DNA of 64,000 bases from JAFALK01 sp042701975. GTDB lineage: Bacteria > Pseudomonadota > Gammaproteobacteria > Burkholderiales > Burkholderiaceae_C. The stretch is from assembly GCA_042701975.1 (NCBI GenBank), contig CP170561.1:3968001-4032000 (forward strand), read 5' to 3'. Each line of letters opens with the position of its first letter. Positions within the stretch are counted from its first letter, which is position 1. Positions 21,998 through 34,859 of this stretch are shown here, piece by piece. The notes under the pieces are model-generated. The model had not been told where the DNA came from and did no database searches. It was given only the letters and a program-made list of their open reading frames with translations. A program made the translations under genes and the position numbers.

Positions 21998-23004
21998 GCC
22001 TTGGCTCCTTCGTTCTTCTTGAGGCGGGCCAGCAGCAGCTTGGACAGCGCCAGCACGACGAAAGTGATGAAGAACAGCACCAGGCCCAGGTACAGCAGCG
22101 CCGAGCGATGCATGCCGTCACCGGCTTCCGCGAATTCGTTGGCGAGGACCGAGGTGATGCTGTTGGCGGGCTCGAACATCGAGATCGAGTTCAGCTGGCT
22201 CATGTTGCCGATCACGAAGGTGACGGCCATCGTTTCACCCAGCGCACGGCCCAGGCCGAGCATGATGCCGCCGATGACGCCGGTCTTGGTGTACGGGAGC
22301 ACGACCTTGGAGACGACCTCCCAGGTGGTGGAGCCGAGGCCGTAGGCCGATTCCTTGAGCATCGGCGGCGTGACCTCGAACACATCGCGCATCACGGACG
22401 CGATGAAGGGAATGATCATGATGGCCAGGATGATGCCGGCCGAGAGAATGCCGATGCCCACCGGCGGGCCCGACACGAAGGCGCCCAGCACCGGCACGCC
22501 GTTGAGCAGCTTCTGCAGCGGCTGCTGCACCCAGGTGGCCAGGATCGGGCCGAAGACCAGCAGGCCCCACATGCCGTAGACGATCGAGGGCACGGCGGCC
22601 AGCAGCTCGACAGCCACGCCCAGCGGGCGCTTGAGCCACATCGGCGAGAGTTCAGTCAGGAAGAGCGCGATGCCAAAGCTCACGGGTACGGCGATCACGA
22701 GGGCGATGAGGCTGGTGGCCAGCGTGCCGTAGATCATCGCCAGGCCGCCGAATTTCTCCAGCACCGGGTCCCATTCGTTGGTCCACAGGAAGGCCAAGCC
22801 GTACTGGTTGATCGCCGGTGCGGCGCCCACGAGCAGCGAGCCGATGATGCCGCCCATCAGCAGCAGCGTCAGCCAGGCGGCACCTTGGGCCAGCAGCGCG
22901 AACACGGCGTCGCCCCATGGGGCGTTGCGGCGGCGTTGCGGCGGTTGCCGGTTCTCTTCGACCTGTGGAATGTCCATCGCCTGCGGGGGGAGTATGGCGG
23001 CCAT
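21994..23004 (-). CDS. pstC: Phosphate ABC transporter permease PstC
   Basis: 336 residues from ATG 23004, preceded by GGACGAGG; an ATG at 22977 is an alternative. About six to seven membrane helices and the EAA loop LKESAYGLGSTTWEVV. It lies 104 bases downstream of pstS, beyond a strong stem-loop, and overlaps pstA. Confidence 0.95.
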   Translation of the reverse strand: MAAILPPQAMDIPQVEENRQPPQRRRNAPWGDAVFALLAQGAAWLTLLLMGGIIGSLLVGAAPAINQYGLAFLWTNEWDPVLEKFGGLAMIYGTLATSLIALVIAVPVSFGIALFLTELSPMWLKRPLGVAVELLAAVPSIVYGMWGLLVFGPILATWVQQPLQKLLNGVPVLGAFVSGPPVGIGILSAGIILAIMIIPFIASVMRDVFEVTPPMLKESAYGLGSTTWEVVSKVVLPYTKTGVIGGIMLGLGRALGETMAVTFVIGNMSQLNSISMFEPANSITSVLANEFAEAGDGMHRSALLYLGLVLFFITFVVLALSKLLLARLKKNEGAKA

Positions 23005-23050
23005 CACTGCACCTCGTCCTTGTGTTCTATTTCGTACTTATCTTGTACTG

Positions 23051-23084
23051 GAGGCCCGAGGCACCTTGCGGTGCGACGGGCCTC
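23051..23084 (-). promoter_or_regulatory. Stem-loop between pstS and pstC
   Basis: GAGGCCCG (23051-23058) pairs with CGGGCCTC (23077-23084), and inside it GCACC pairs with GGTGC around TTGC. It has no T-run. Such intercistronic structures usually protect the binding-protein mRNA or cause partial termination, so that PstS is made in excess over the membrane subunits. Confidence 0.7.
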
Positions 23085-23108
23085 GTTCAGACCATCAGAT
23101 GGGCTGGA

Positions 23109-24146
23109 TTACTTGACTGCGACGACCTTGCCGCCGGCGTCCTTGATCTCGCCCCACTGCTTGTGGATCAGACCCTTGACGGCGTCCGGCAGCGGCACGT
23201 AGTCGAGGTCGTCGGCCATCTTGTCGCCATTGCCGTAGGCCCAGTCGAAGAACTTCAGGACGGCGGTGGCGGTGGCAGGCTTGTCCTGTTGCTTGTGCAT
23301 CAGGATGAAGGTAGCGCCGGAGATCGGCCAGCTGGTCTTGCCGGCTTGGTCGGTCAGCACTTGGTAGAACGTTTCGTTCCACTTGGCGCCGGCAGCGGCA
23401 GCCTTGAAGGCGGTGTCGGTCGGCTCGACGTAGGCGCCATCGCGGTTCTTCAGCTGGACGTAGGCCATCTTGTTCTGCTTGGCATAGGCGTACTCGACGT
23501 AGCCGATCGAGTTCGGGATGCGCTGGACATAGGACGAAACGCCCTCATTGCCCTTGCCGCCCGCGCCCGTGGGCCAGTTCACGGCCGTGCCGTCACCGAC
23601 CTTGGCCTTCCAGTCAGCACTGACCTTGCTCAGGTAGTTGGTGAACAGGAAGGTCGTGCCCGAGCCGTCAGCACGGCGGACGACGGTGATGTCGGCGTCC
23701 GGCAGCTTCACACCAGCGTTCAGGCCGGTGATGGCGGCTTCGTTCCACTTCTTGATCTTGCCGAGATAGATGTCGGCCAGGACTTCGCCGGTCAGCTTCA
23801 GCTGGCCAGCGGCGACGCCGGGGACGTTGACCACGGGCACCACGCCGCCGATGACGGTGGGGAACTGCACCAGGCCGTCAGCCTTCAGTTCTTCGTCCTT
23901 CAGCGGCATGTCGGACGCGCCGAAGTCGACGGTCTTGGCCTTGATCTGCTTGATGCCAGCGCCGGAACCAACGGACTGGTAGTTGATGTGAGCGCCAGTG
24001 GCCTTGGCGTAGGCGTCAGCCCACTTGGCGTAGATGGGAGCCGGGAACGAAGCACCCGCGCCGGTCACGTCCTGCGCGCTGGCCAGGGGCAGCAGCGCAA
24101 CGCCGGCTGCCAGGGTGATCGCGGTACGGAGATGAGCGAAGTTCAT
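23109..24146 (-). CDS. pstS: Phosphate-binding periplasmic protein PstS
   Basis: 345 residues from ATG 24146. The signal peptide MNFAHLRTAITLAAGVALL... ends at ASA-QD. The mature protein starts with DVTGAGASFPAPIYAKW, and phosphate-binding motifs QSVGSGAGIKQI, DFGASDMPL and RADGSGTTFLF are clear. It captures phosphate in the periplasm for PstCAB. First gene of the operon, preceded by an 11-bp-phased Pho box. A longer open frame beginning at 24206 would run through the Pho box and is rejected. Confidence 0.97.
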   Translation of the reverse strand: MNFAHLRTAITLAAGVALLPLASAQDVTGAGASFPAPIYAKWADAYAKATGAHINYQSVGSGAGIKQIKAKTVDFGASDMPLKDEELKADGLVQFPTVIGGVVPVVNVPGVAAGQLKLTGEVLADIYLGKIKKWNEAAITGLNAGVKLPDADITVVRRADGSGTTFLFTNYLSKVSADWKAKVGDGTAVNWPTGAGGKGNEGVSSYVQRIPNSIGYVEYAYAKQNKMAYVQLKNRDGAYVEPTDTAFKAAAAGAKWNETFYQVLTDQAGKTSWPISGATFILMHKQQDKPATATAVLKFFDWAYGNGDKMADDLDYVPLPDAVKGLIHKQWGEIKDAGGKVVAVK

Positions 24147-24193
24147 GGAGGACCTTGTCTCAGGGTTGTGGAGAACAGGCGTCATCCTAGGGA

Positions 24194-24226
24194 GGCTTTG
24201 TGACAAGCCCGTGACTCGATCGTCAC
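24194..24226 (-). promoter_or_regulatory. Pho box (PhoB binding site) upstream of pstS
   Basis: On the minus strand three 11-base units follow each other: GTGACGATCGA, GTCACGGGCTT, GTCACAAAGCC. PhoB binds as dimers to 11-bp direct repeats with a TGTCAC-like half, so the exact 11-base phase is the main evidence. It lies 48-80 bases before the pstS ATG, the usual place. Confidence 0.75.
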
Positions 24227-24257
24227 AAACCTCCGACCGTCATATTGTGTCGCCCGG

Positions 24258-24272
24258 CTGTCATAAATGACA
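24258..24272. promoter_or_regulatory. CTGTCATAAATGACA, Pho-half-like palindrome
   Basis: Contains CTGTCATAAA, a match to the first half of the classical Pho box, but the second half is a mirror copy (TGTCAT-AA-ATGACA) rather than a direct repeat. It lies 32 bases upstream of the phased Pho box. It may be an extra PhoB site or the site of another regulator. Confidence 0.4.
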
Positions 24273-24330
24273 TCGGGCGTGACGGATTCCTCGCTCTTTT
24301 CTGAAGGCTTTCGCTTTGCCTTCCGTGATT

Positions 24331-25662
24331 TCAGCCCTTGATGGCCTCAACCAGGCGCTCGGCGCACTGCTTCGCGAGGCCCGGGTCGCTGGCCTCGACC
24401 ATCACCCGCAGCAGCGGTTCGGTGCCCGAAGCGCGAATCAGCACCCGGCCGCGGTTGCCCAGTTCGGCCGTGACTTCGGCCTGCTCGCGGGCCAGGCGGG
24501 CGTTGCTCTTCCAGTCCTGGCCGGGCTGGAGGCGCACGTTGATCAGCGTCTGCGGGAACAGGTCCACGCCCTTGAGCAAGTCGCCCAGCGATCGACCAGT
24601 GCGGCTGACGGCCTGCAGCACCAGCAGGGCGGAGACGATGCCGTCACCCGTGGTGTGCTTGTCCAGGGCCAGCAGGTGGCCAGAGCCCTCCCCGCCCAGT
24701 TGCCAGCCGCGCGCGGCCAGTTCTTCCAGCACGTAGCGGTCGCCAACCTTGGCGCGGACGAACTCCACGTCGCGGGCTTTCAGTGCCACTTCGACGGCCA
24801 TGTTGGTCATCAGCGTGCCGACGGCGCCGGGAACGCGCAGGCCCTGGTCCAGGCGATCGGCCACCAGGGCGTAGAGCAACTCGTCGCCGTTGTAGAGGCG
24901 GCCGGCGGCATCGACCAGTTGAAGACGGTCGGCGTCGCCATCGAGCGCCACGCCGTAGTGCGCACCGTGCTCCTTGACGGCTGCCACCAAGGCGCCCGGT
25001 GCGGTCGCACCAAAGCCGGCGTTGATGTTGTAGCCGTCGGGCTTGCAGCCGATGGAGATCACCTCAGCGCCGAGCTCATGGAAGACCTCGGGTGCCACGT
25101 TATAGGCGGCGCCGTGCGCGGCGTCGATGACGACCTTCAGGCCCTTGAGCGTCAGGTCGGAGCCGAAGGCGTTCTTGCAGAACTCGATGTAGCGCCCGCG
25201 GGCCTCGGGGATGCGCTTGGCGCGGCCCAGACTGGCGGAATCGACCCAGGCCGGTGCCTCTTCCAGCGCCTGCTCCACGGCCAGTTCCCAGGCGTCAGGC
25301 AGCTTCTCGCCCTTGGCCGAGAAGAACTTGATGCCGTTGTCGGCAAAGGGGTTGTGCGAGGCGCTGATCACCACGCCCAGGTCCTGGCGCAGCGCGCGGG
25401 TCAGGTAGGCCACGCCGGGCGTGGGCAGCGGGCCGGTCAGCAGAACGTCCACGCCCGCGGAAGCGAAGCCGGCTTCCAGCGCCGATTCGATCATGTAGCC
25501 AGAGATGCGGGTGTCCTTGCCGATCAGCACGCTGGGGCGCTCGCCGGTCTTGCGCAGGACACGGCCCACGGCGTGACCGAGCTTGAGCATGAAATCAGGC
25601 GTGATCGGCGATTGGCCGACGGTGCCACGGATGCCATCGGTGCCAAAGTAGGTGCGGCTCAT
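24331..25662 (-). CDS. glmM: Phosphoglucosamine mutase GlmM
   Basis: 443 residues. The active-site phosphoserine loop VISASHNP has S102 as phosphoacceptor, the metal loop reads DGDADR, and the C-terminal phosphate-binding loop RASGTEPLLRVM is present. It converts glucosamine-6-phosphate to glucosamine-1-phosphate for peptidoglycan and LPS. Its ATG overlaps the folP stop (ATGA), so translation is coupled. A small inverted repeat (GAAGGC/GCCTTC, 24303-24323) follows its stop but has no T-run. Confidence 0.97.
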   Translation of the reverse strand: MSRTYFGTDGIRGTVGQSPITPDFMLKLGHAVGRVLRKTGERPSVLIGKDTRISGYMIESALEAGFASAGVDVLLTGPLPTPGVAYLTRALRQDLGVVISASHNPFADNGIKFFSAKGEKLPDAWELAVEQALEEAPAWVDSASLGRAKRIPEARGRYIEFCKNAFGSDLTLKGLKVVIDAAHGAAYNVAPEVFHELGAEVISIGCKPDGYNINAGFGATAPGALVAAVKEHGAHYGVALDGDADRLQLVDAAGRLYNGDELLYALVADRLDQGLRVPGAVGTLMTNMAVEVALKARDVEFVRAKVGDRYVLEELAARGWQLGGEGSGHLLALDKHTTGDGIVSALLVLQAVSRTGRSLGDLLKGVDLFPQTLINVRLQPGQDWKSNARLAREQAEVTAELGNRGRVLIRASGTEPLLRVMVEASDPGLAKQCAERLVEAIKG

Positions 25663-26519
25663 CGTCTTGCTTGTCTCTCTGAAGAATGAGCTGGATTCTC
25701 GCTCACCGCAGCCAGCACCCGGAGCGCATCGACGGTTTCAGCCACGTCGTGCACTCGAACGAGGGATGCACCGCGTTGCACGGCCAGCACGGCAGCCGTC
25801 ACGCTGGCCGCCACGCGCTCGGCGGCCGGACGGCCGGTCAGGTCACCCAGCGTGCGCTTGCGCGACCAGCCGGCAAGCAGCGGTCGGCCAAGGGAAAGCA
25901 GTTCGGCCTGGCGGCGCAGCAGCTCCAGGTTGTGGGGCGAGGTCTTGGCAAAGCCGTAGCCGGGGTCGAGCACGATGCGTTCTGGGTGAATGCCAGCTTG
26001 CAATGCCGCCTGCAGTCTTGCGTCGAGATAACGCCCTACTTCAGCGGTCACGTCGTCGTAGTCAGTCAGGCCCAGCATGGTCTGCGGCTCACCGCGCATG
26101 TGCATGAGACAGACGCCGGCTTTGGGCACTGCGGCCACAGCCTCCAACGCGCCTGGGCGTTCCAGGGCGTGGATGTCGTTGATGATGTCGGCGCCTTCGG
26201 CCAGGGCGCGACGCATGATCTCGGACTTGCAGGTGTCGATGGAGACCGGCAGGCCAAGCGTGACGGCGCGGGCCAGCACCGGCGCCAGGCGCGCCCACTC
26301 CTCGTCTTCGCTCAGGATGGCGGCGCCGGGCCGGCTCGATTCACCGCCCAGGTCCAGGATGTCGGCGCCCTGCTCGGCCAGCAGCTCGCAGTGGGCGATG
26401 CCGGCCTCGGCCGTGGCATGCTGGCCGCCGTCGGAGAAGGAGTCGGGCGTGAGGTTGACGATACCCATCACCCGCGGGCGGCTCAGGTCGACGAGAAAGC
26501 GAGCGGTCTGCCAGTGCAT
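25659..26519 (-). CDS. folP: Dihydropteroate synthase
   Basis: 286 residues from ATG 26519. Family motifs: MGIVNLTPDSFSDGG (pterin site), DLGGESSRPGA, NDIHAL, and DPGYGFAK. It joins pABA to the pterin precursor in folate synthesis, and is the sulfonamide target. A GTG at 26546 would add nine residues and touch the toxin gene stop; the ATG start fits family length. It is coupled to glmM. In relatives it usually follows ftsH directly, but here a toxin-antitoxin pair lies between. Confidence 0.95.
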   Translation of the reverse strand: MHWQTARFLVDLSRPRVMGIVNLTPDSFSDGGQHATAEAGIAHCELLAEQGADILDLGGESSRPGAAILSEDEEWARLAPVLARAVTLGLPVSIDTCKSEIMRRALAEGADIINDIHALERPGALEAVAAVPKAGVCLMHMRGEPQTMLGLTDYDDVTAEVGRYLDARLQAALQAGIHPERIVLDPGYGFAKTSPHNLELLRRQAELLSLGRPLLAGWSRKRTLGDLTGRPAAERVAASVTAAVLAVQRGASLVRVHDVAETVDALRVLAAVSENPAHSSERQARR

Positions 26520-26542
26520 GCGAAATCCAATGAAGTGCTCTT

Positions 26543-27052
26543 TCACTGCGTCGGCAGGCGCAGCATTAAGGTCATGGCATCCAGAGGCGATGCCTGGAAA
26601 CCATAGTGTTCGTAAAAGGCTTTGGCCCTGTCGTTCAGCGCATGCACAAGCAGCGCCCGCACGCCCGCATTCGCCGAAACGGCCATCGTTCGGTTCACCG
26701 CATCTTGCAGCAAGGCAGCGCCAAGCTTGAGCCCCTGCGCGCGCTGCGCGATGGCCAGGCGCCCCAACACCAGCACGGGAATGGGATCCGACATGTTGCG
26801 GCGAACGCCGCCGGTGGCGCGCTCATGGGCGACGGCACCGGCAGCCAAGGCGTAGTAGCCCACCACGATCTGCGGATTTTCCGTGACGACAAAGGTGCGG
26901 CTGGCTCCGGCGAGTTGGTTGGCCAAAGCGCGGCGCTTGAGCCAATCGTCCAGGCTCGACTCCCCACACAAGAACTCGCTCAGATCGTGCTCAGCCGACA
27001 AGAGCTGTGGCGCGGAAAGACGCATTCGTTCAGTCGCCGCTTTGATCGCCAC
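26543..27052 (-). CDS. GNAT-family acetyltransferase toxin (TacT-like)
   Basis: 169 residues from a GTG at 27052 (an ATG at 27025 is possible). N-terminal LCGESSLDDWLKRRA and ASRTFVV are typical of the TacT/AtaT group; the acetyl-CoA loop is LGRLAIAQRAQGLKLGAALL, and the C-terminal FYEHYGF holds the expected catalytic Tyr. Such toxins acetylate aminoacyl-tRNA and stop translation. It overlaps the antitoxin gene by 23 bases, antitoxin first, as expected. The usual GxG of the CoA loop is changed to GLKLG, so activity should be tested. Confidence 0.88.
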   Translation of the reverse strand: MAIKAATERMRLSAPQLLSAEHDLSEFLCGESSLDDWLKRRALANQLAGASRTFVVTENPQIVVGYYALAAGAVAHERATGGVRRNMSDPIPVLVLGRLAIAQRAQGLKLGAALLQDAVNRTMAVSANAGVRALLVHALNDRAKAFYEHYGFQASPLDAMTLMLRLPTQ

Positions 27053-27314
27053 GCGTGACCCACGGCGCCTGGACGGCCATCAAGCGCGCCAGCCCGGCAT
27101 TGGGGGCGGCGGGTGCATCGAGCATCGCCGTGAACTGGGCGAGCTTCTCGGCATCGAGAGCGAAAAACACCTGGTCGAGCACCACGGCTTGGGCCCGCTC
27201 GCAGGCGGCCTCCAGCATGAAGTCGGACCTGTTCTTGCCCAGCAGCGTCGCGGCCTGGTCGATCAGGTCGCGTTGCTCCGGCCTGGCCCGCAGGTTGATC
27301 GCAGCGTCACGCAT
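27030..27314 (-). CDS. DUF1778 (TacA-like) antitoxin
   Basis: 94 residues from ATG 27314 with GGAGGG just before it. The N-terminal ribbon-helix-helix (INLRARPEQRDLIDQAATLL) binds DNA, and the C-terminal FFALDAEKLAQFTAMLD is the toxin-neutralising tail of DUF1778 proteins. It sits before the GNAT toxin and most likely represses its own promoter through the palindrome at 27341-27367. Confidence 0.9.
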   Translation of the reverse strand: MRDAAINLRARPEQRDLIDQAATLLGKNRSDFMLEAACERAQAVVLDQVFFALDAEKLAQFTAMLDAPAAPNAGLARLMAVQAPWVTRGDQSGD

Positions 27315-27340
27315 CCCGCCCTCCAATCGTGTATTCAATA

Positions 27341-27376
27341 GCTATACATTTTGGACTCATGTATAGCCATTGTCAA
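27341..27376 (-). promoter_or_regulatory. Promoter and palindromic operator of the toxin-antitoxin pair
   Basis: Perfect inverted repeat GCTATACAT (27341-27349) / ATGTATAGC (27359-27367), spacer 9. On the minus strand a consensus -35 TTGACA (27376-27371) is followed after 17 bases by CAAAAT (27353-27348), so the operator covers spacer and -10. This is the expected layout for autorepression by a ribbon-helix-helix antitoxin. Confidence 0.75.
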
Positions 27377-27380
27377 CACG

Positions 27381-27413
27381 GAAAGAAAAAGGCCCGACCT
27401 GTTCAGTCGGGCC
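27381..27413 (-). terminator. Rho-independent terminator of ftsH
   Basis: Minus strand GGCCCGAC-TGAACAG-GTCGGGCC followed by TTTTTCTTTC, 29 bases past the ftsH stop and just before the toxin-antitoxin promoter. Confidence 0.92.
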
Positions 27414-27442
27414 CTTGTTGAGCCGTTGAGTGCCGTTGAGCC

Positions 27443-29344
<1,902 letters not shown>

Positions 29345-29419
29345 TGCATCTCCTTGAACGCATGTGCGCTTCCGCGCCACATGGGGTTGATTCTATTGCA
29401 GTCAAGCCCCCGACCCGCT

Positions 29420-30121
29420 TTATGTGCAAGGCCTTCGGGTGCCGAGGATTACCGTTTGACGGCAGGGCTTTTCGAGTCCGATGCCCACCAGGAAGGTCTC
29501 CGACGAACGGAAACGCGAGGCCTTGGGCTTGATCGGCTTGACTTTTTTGAAGTGCTGCTTGAACAGCTCCACCAGCTGCGTGTAGCCGCTGCCGTGGAAA
29601 ACCTTGGCCACCAGCGCTCCTTCGGGCTTGAGGTGGTGTTGGGAGAAATCCACGGCCAGCTCGATCAGGTTGGAAATGCGGGCACCGTCCAGACTTTCAA
29701 CACCGCTGAGGTTCGGCGCCATGTCCGACACCACGACATCCACCGCCCGGCCGGCCAGAGCCTCTTCCAACTGCGCCAGCACAGCCTCTTCCTGGAAGTC
29801 ACCCTGGATGAACTGCACGCCTTCGATGGGCTCGAACTCCAGCAGGTCCAGCGCGATGATGGTGCCGTTGAGCGCGCCCACGCCCGCACCATCGGGTGCA
29901 AACTTGCGGCGCAGGTACTGGCTCCACGCCCCCGGCGTGGCGCCCAGGTCGACCACGACCTGGCCCGGCCGGATGAGCTTCAACTCTTCGTCGATCTCCT
30001 TGAGCTTGTAGGCCGCGCGGGCTCGGTAGCCCTCCTTGTGGGCCAGCTTCACGTAGGGATCGTTGATGTGATCGTGCAGCCAGGCTTTGTTGACCTTTTT
30101 GCTTTTTGTTTGAACTTTCAT
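29420..30121 (-). CDS. rlmE: 23S rRNA 2'-O-ribose methyltransferase RlmE (FtsJ/RrmJ)
   Basis: 233 residues from ATG 30121. SAM-binding motif VVDLGATPGAWSQYL, and VVVSDMAPNLSG with the catalytic Asp, followed by ALVAKVFHG (Lys) and a SSETFLVG end. It methylates U2552 of 23S rRNA late in 50S assembly. The start is set by a MKVQTKSKKVNKAWLHDH beginning; a longer frame upstream runs back through yhbY on the other strand. It is divergent from yhbY, 21 bases apart, and precedes ftsH, as in E. coli and most Burkholderiales. Confidence 0.95.
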   Translation of the reverse strand: MKVQTKSKKVNKAWLHDHINDPYVKLAHKEGYRARAAYKLKEIDEELKLIRPGQVVVDLGATPGAWSQYLRRKFAPDGAGVGALNGTIIALDLLEFEPIEGVQFIQGDFQEEAVLAQLEEALAGRAVDVVVSDMAPNLSGVESLDGARISNLIELAVDFSQHHLKPEGALVAKVFHGSGYTQLVELFKQHFKKVKPIKPKASRFRSSETFLVGIGLEKPCRQTVILGTRRPCT

Positions 30122-30137
30122 GCTGCAGCGATAATAC
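30110..30137. promoter_or_regulatory. Overlapping divergent promoters for yhbY and rlmE
   Basis: Plus strand: TTGAAC (30110-30115), 16 bases, TAATAC (30132-30137), directed at yhbY, whose ATG is at 30143. On the opposite strand the same AT block reads TATTAT (30136-30131), with TTGAAT 15 bases upstream. One near-symmetric -10 may serve both genes. Confidence 0.5.
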
Positions 30138-30142
30138 GGGTT

Positions 30143-30616
30143 ATGCCTATGATTCAACTGACCCCTGCCCAGCGCAAGGAAAAGCGGGCCGACGCCCACC
30201 ATCTGGACCCGGTCGTGATGATCGGCGGCGATGGGCTCACGCCTGCCGTCACCAAGGAGATCGACGGCGCCCTGAAGGCCCACGGCCTGATCAAGGTGCG
30301 CGTGTTCTCCGATGATCGCGCCGGCCGCGAAGAGATGCTGGCCACGCTGTCCGACAAGCTCGACGCCGCCCCCATCCAGCACATCGGCAAGCTGCTGGTG
30401 CTGTGGCGCCCCATCCCCGAGAAGATCGTCGTCCGCGACGAAGACGCCAAGCCGGGCCCGCGCACGGTGAAGATCGTCAAGTTCTCCAAGAGCGGCAACG
30501 GCAAGCCCGAGATCAAGAAGCTGCAGGTGCTGGGCAACCAGCGCGTGGCTCAGGGCGGCGAGATCAAGCGCGCCAAGAAGCGCATCACCAGCGTCAAGAA
30601 GAAGGCTGTCGACTGA
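30143..30616 (+). CDS. yhbY: CRS1/YhbY-type RNA-binding protein
   Basis: 157 residues. The CRM domain fills the first 95 residues (LTPAQRKEKRADAHHLDPVV, then VVMIGGDGLT and ALKAHGLIKVRV); a Lys-rich tail (about 100-157) is longer than in the E. coli protein of about 97 residues and is common in betaproteobacteria. It binds pre-50S particles. ATG 30143 and ATG 30149 are both possible starts. The predicted promoter would begin transcription at about the start codon. Its end overlaps the convergent DUF4149 gene by 23 bases. Confidence 0.92.
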   Translation: MPMIQLTPAQRKEKRADAHHLDPVVMIGGDGLTPAVTKEIDGALKAHGLIKVRVFSDDRAGREEMLATLSDKLDAAPIQHIGKLLVLWRPIPEKIVVRDEDAKPGPRTVKIVKFSKSGNGKPEIKKLQVLGNQRVAQGGEIKRAKKRITSVKKKAVD

Positions 30617-31025
30617 GTCGCCAGGCCAGGGTCAGGACCGCAACGGTCTTGACCGCGAAGAGCGCCATCGAGGCGCCATGCAACTGCACTGCCAGCGGCG
30701 TTCCCATCGCGGCATCCATCTGCGGCTGGATCACGTAGTAACCCAGCACCGTGCACAGCAGCGCGCCCGCGGGCAGCAGGAATTCCGCCGTGGCCCCCTT
30801 CCCTCCCGCATCGCGCGCCTCGCGGCGCTCCAGCATCATCAAAACGATGCCGGCCAGCAGCGCCACGCGCGCCTCCATCTCGAACAGCCGCCGCACATAG
30901 GCGATGGCGCCTGTGCGCTCCAGCGCCGCGAAGGCCGTCGGCGCAGCCAGGCCGGCCACGCACAGCAAAAAGCCGCCCCAGAGGGCGGCCAGCAGCAGAT
31001 GCACGCGGTGCAGCTTCGTCATCAT
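30594..31025 (-). CDS. DUF4149 family membrane protein
   Basis: 143 residues with four membrane helices (about 8-30, 47-64, 82-101 and 114-136) and the family's LWGGFLLCVAGLAAPTAF beginning. The function is unknown. It begins at the greA stop (TGATG overlap), an arrangement conserved in Burkholderiales, and converges on yhbY. Confidence 0.85.
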   Translation of the reverse strand: MMTKLHRVHLLLAALWGGFLLCVAGLAAPTAFAALERTGAIAYVRRLFEMEARVALLAGIVLMMLERREARDAGGKGATAEFLLPAGALLCTVLGYYVIQPQMDAAMGTPLAVQLHGASMALFAVKTVAVLTLAWRLSRQPSS

Positions 31026-31501
31026 CAGACGTACCGCACTTCCACGATTTCGTAGCGCTTGACGCCGCCCGGTGCGTGCACCTCAGCCACGTCGCCGGCT
31101 TCCTTGCCGATCAAGGCGCGCGCGATCGGCGAGCTGATCGAGATAAGGCCCAGCTTCAGGTCGGCCTCGTCGTCGCCGACGATCTGGTAGGTCACTTCAG
31201 CGCCGCTCGACTCTTCTTCCAGATCGACGGTCGTGCCGAAGACGATGCGGCCGCCGGCATCCACATCGGACGGATCGATGACCTGGCAGGCCGCCAGCTT
31301 GCCTTCGATTTCCAGGATGCGGCCTTCGATGAAGCCCTGCTTGTCCTTGGCGGCTTCGTACTCGGCGTTTTCCGACAGGTCGCCCTGGGCGCGCGCTTCA
31401 GCAATCGCCTGGATCACGGCGTGGCGCTCCACGGTCTTGAGCTGCTGCAGCTCGGCCTTGAGCTTCTCGAAGCCGCGCTTGGTCAGGGGAATGGTAGCCA
31501 T
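31025..31501 (-). CDS. greA: Transcription elongation factor GreA
   Basis: 158 residues from ATG 31501. The N-terminal coiled coil begins IPLTKRGFEKLKAELQQL, with DLSENAEY (the acidic tip that stimulates RNA polymerase cleavage) and the C-terminal domain ISISSPIARALIGKEAGD. It rescues backtracked RNA polymerase. It lies downstream of carB, separated by a hairpin, and upstream of the DUF4149 gene. Confidence 0.97.
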   Translation of the reverse strand: MATIPLTKRGFEKLKAELQQLKTVERHAVIQAIAEARAQGDLSENAEYEAAKDKQGFIEGRILEIEGKLAACQVIDPSDVDAGGRIVFGTTVDLEEESSGAEVTYQIVGDDEADLKLGLISISSPIARALIGKEAGDVAEVHAPGGVKRYEIVEVRYV

Positions 31502-31524
31502 TTGATATCTCTTCAGTAAAAGCA

Positions 31525-31566
31525 ATTCCGCCGCCGCACGGGCAACCCCGGGCGCGGCGGCGGAAT
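31525..31566 (-). terminator. Hairpin between carB and greA
   Basis: Perfect 13-bp stem ATTCCGCCGCCGC / GCGGCGGCGGAAT with a GC-rich 16-base loop, 14 bases past the carB stop, followed on the minus strand by TGCTTTTACT. It probably terminates or attenuates carB transcription before greA. Confidence 0.7.
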
Positions 31567-31580
31567 GGATATGGCGAAGT

Positions 31581-34847
<3,267 letters not shown>

Positions 34848-34859
34848 GGCGTTATGTCC

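Noticed and set aside
24147..24206. Longer pstS start at 24206
   Set aside because: It would add residues ahead of a clean signal peptide and run into the Pho box.
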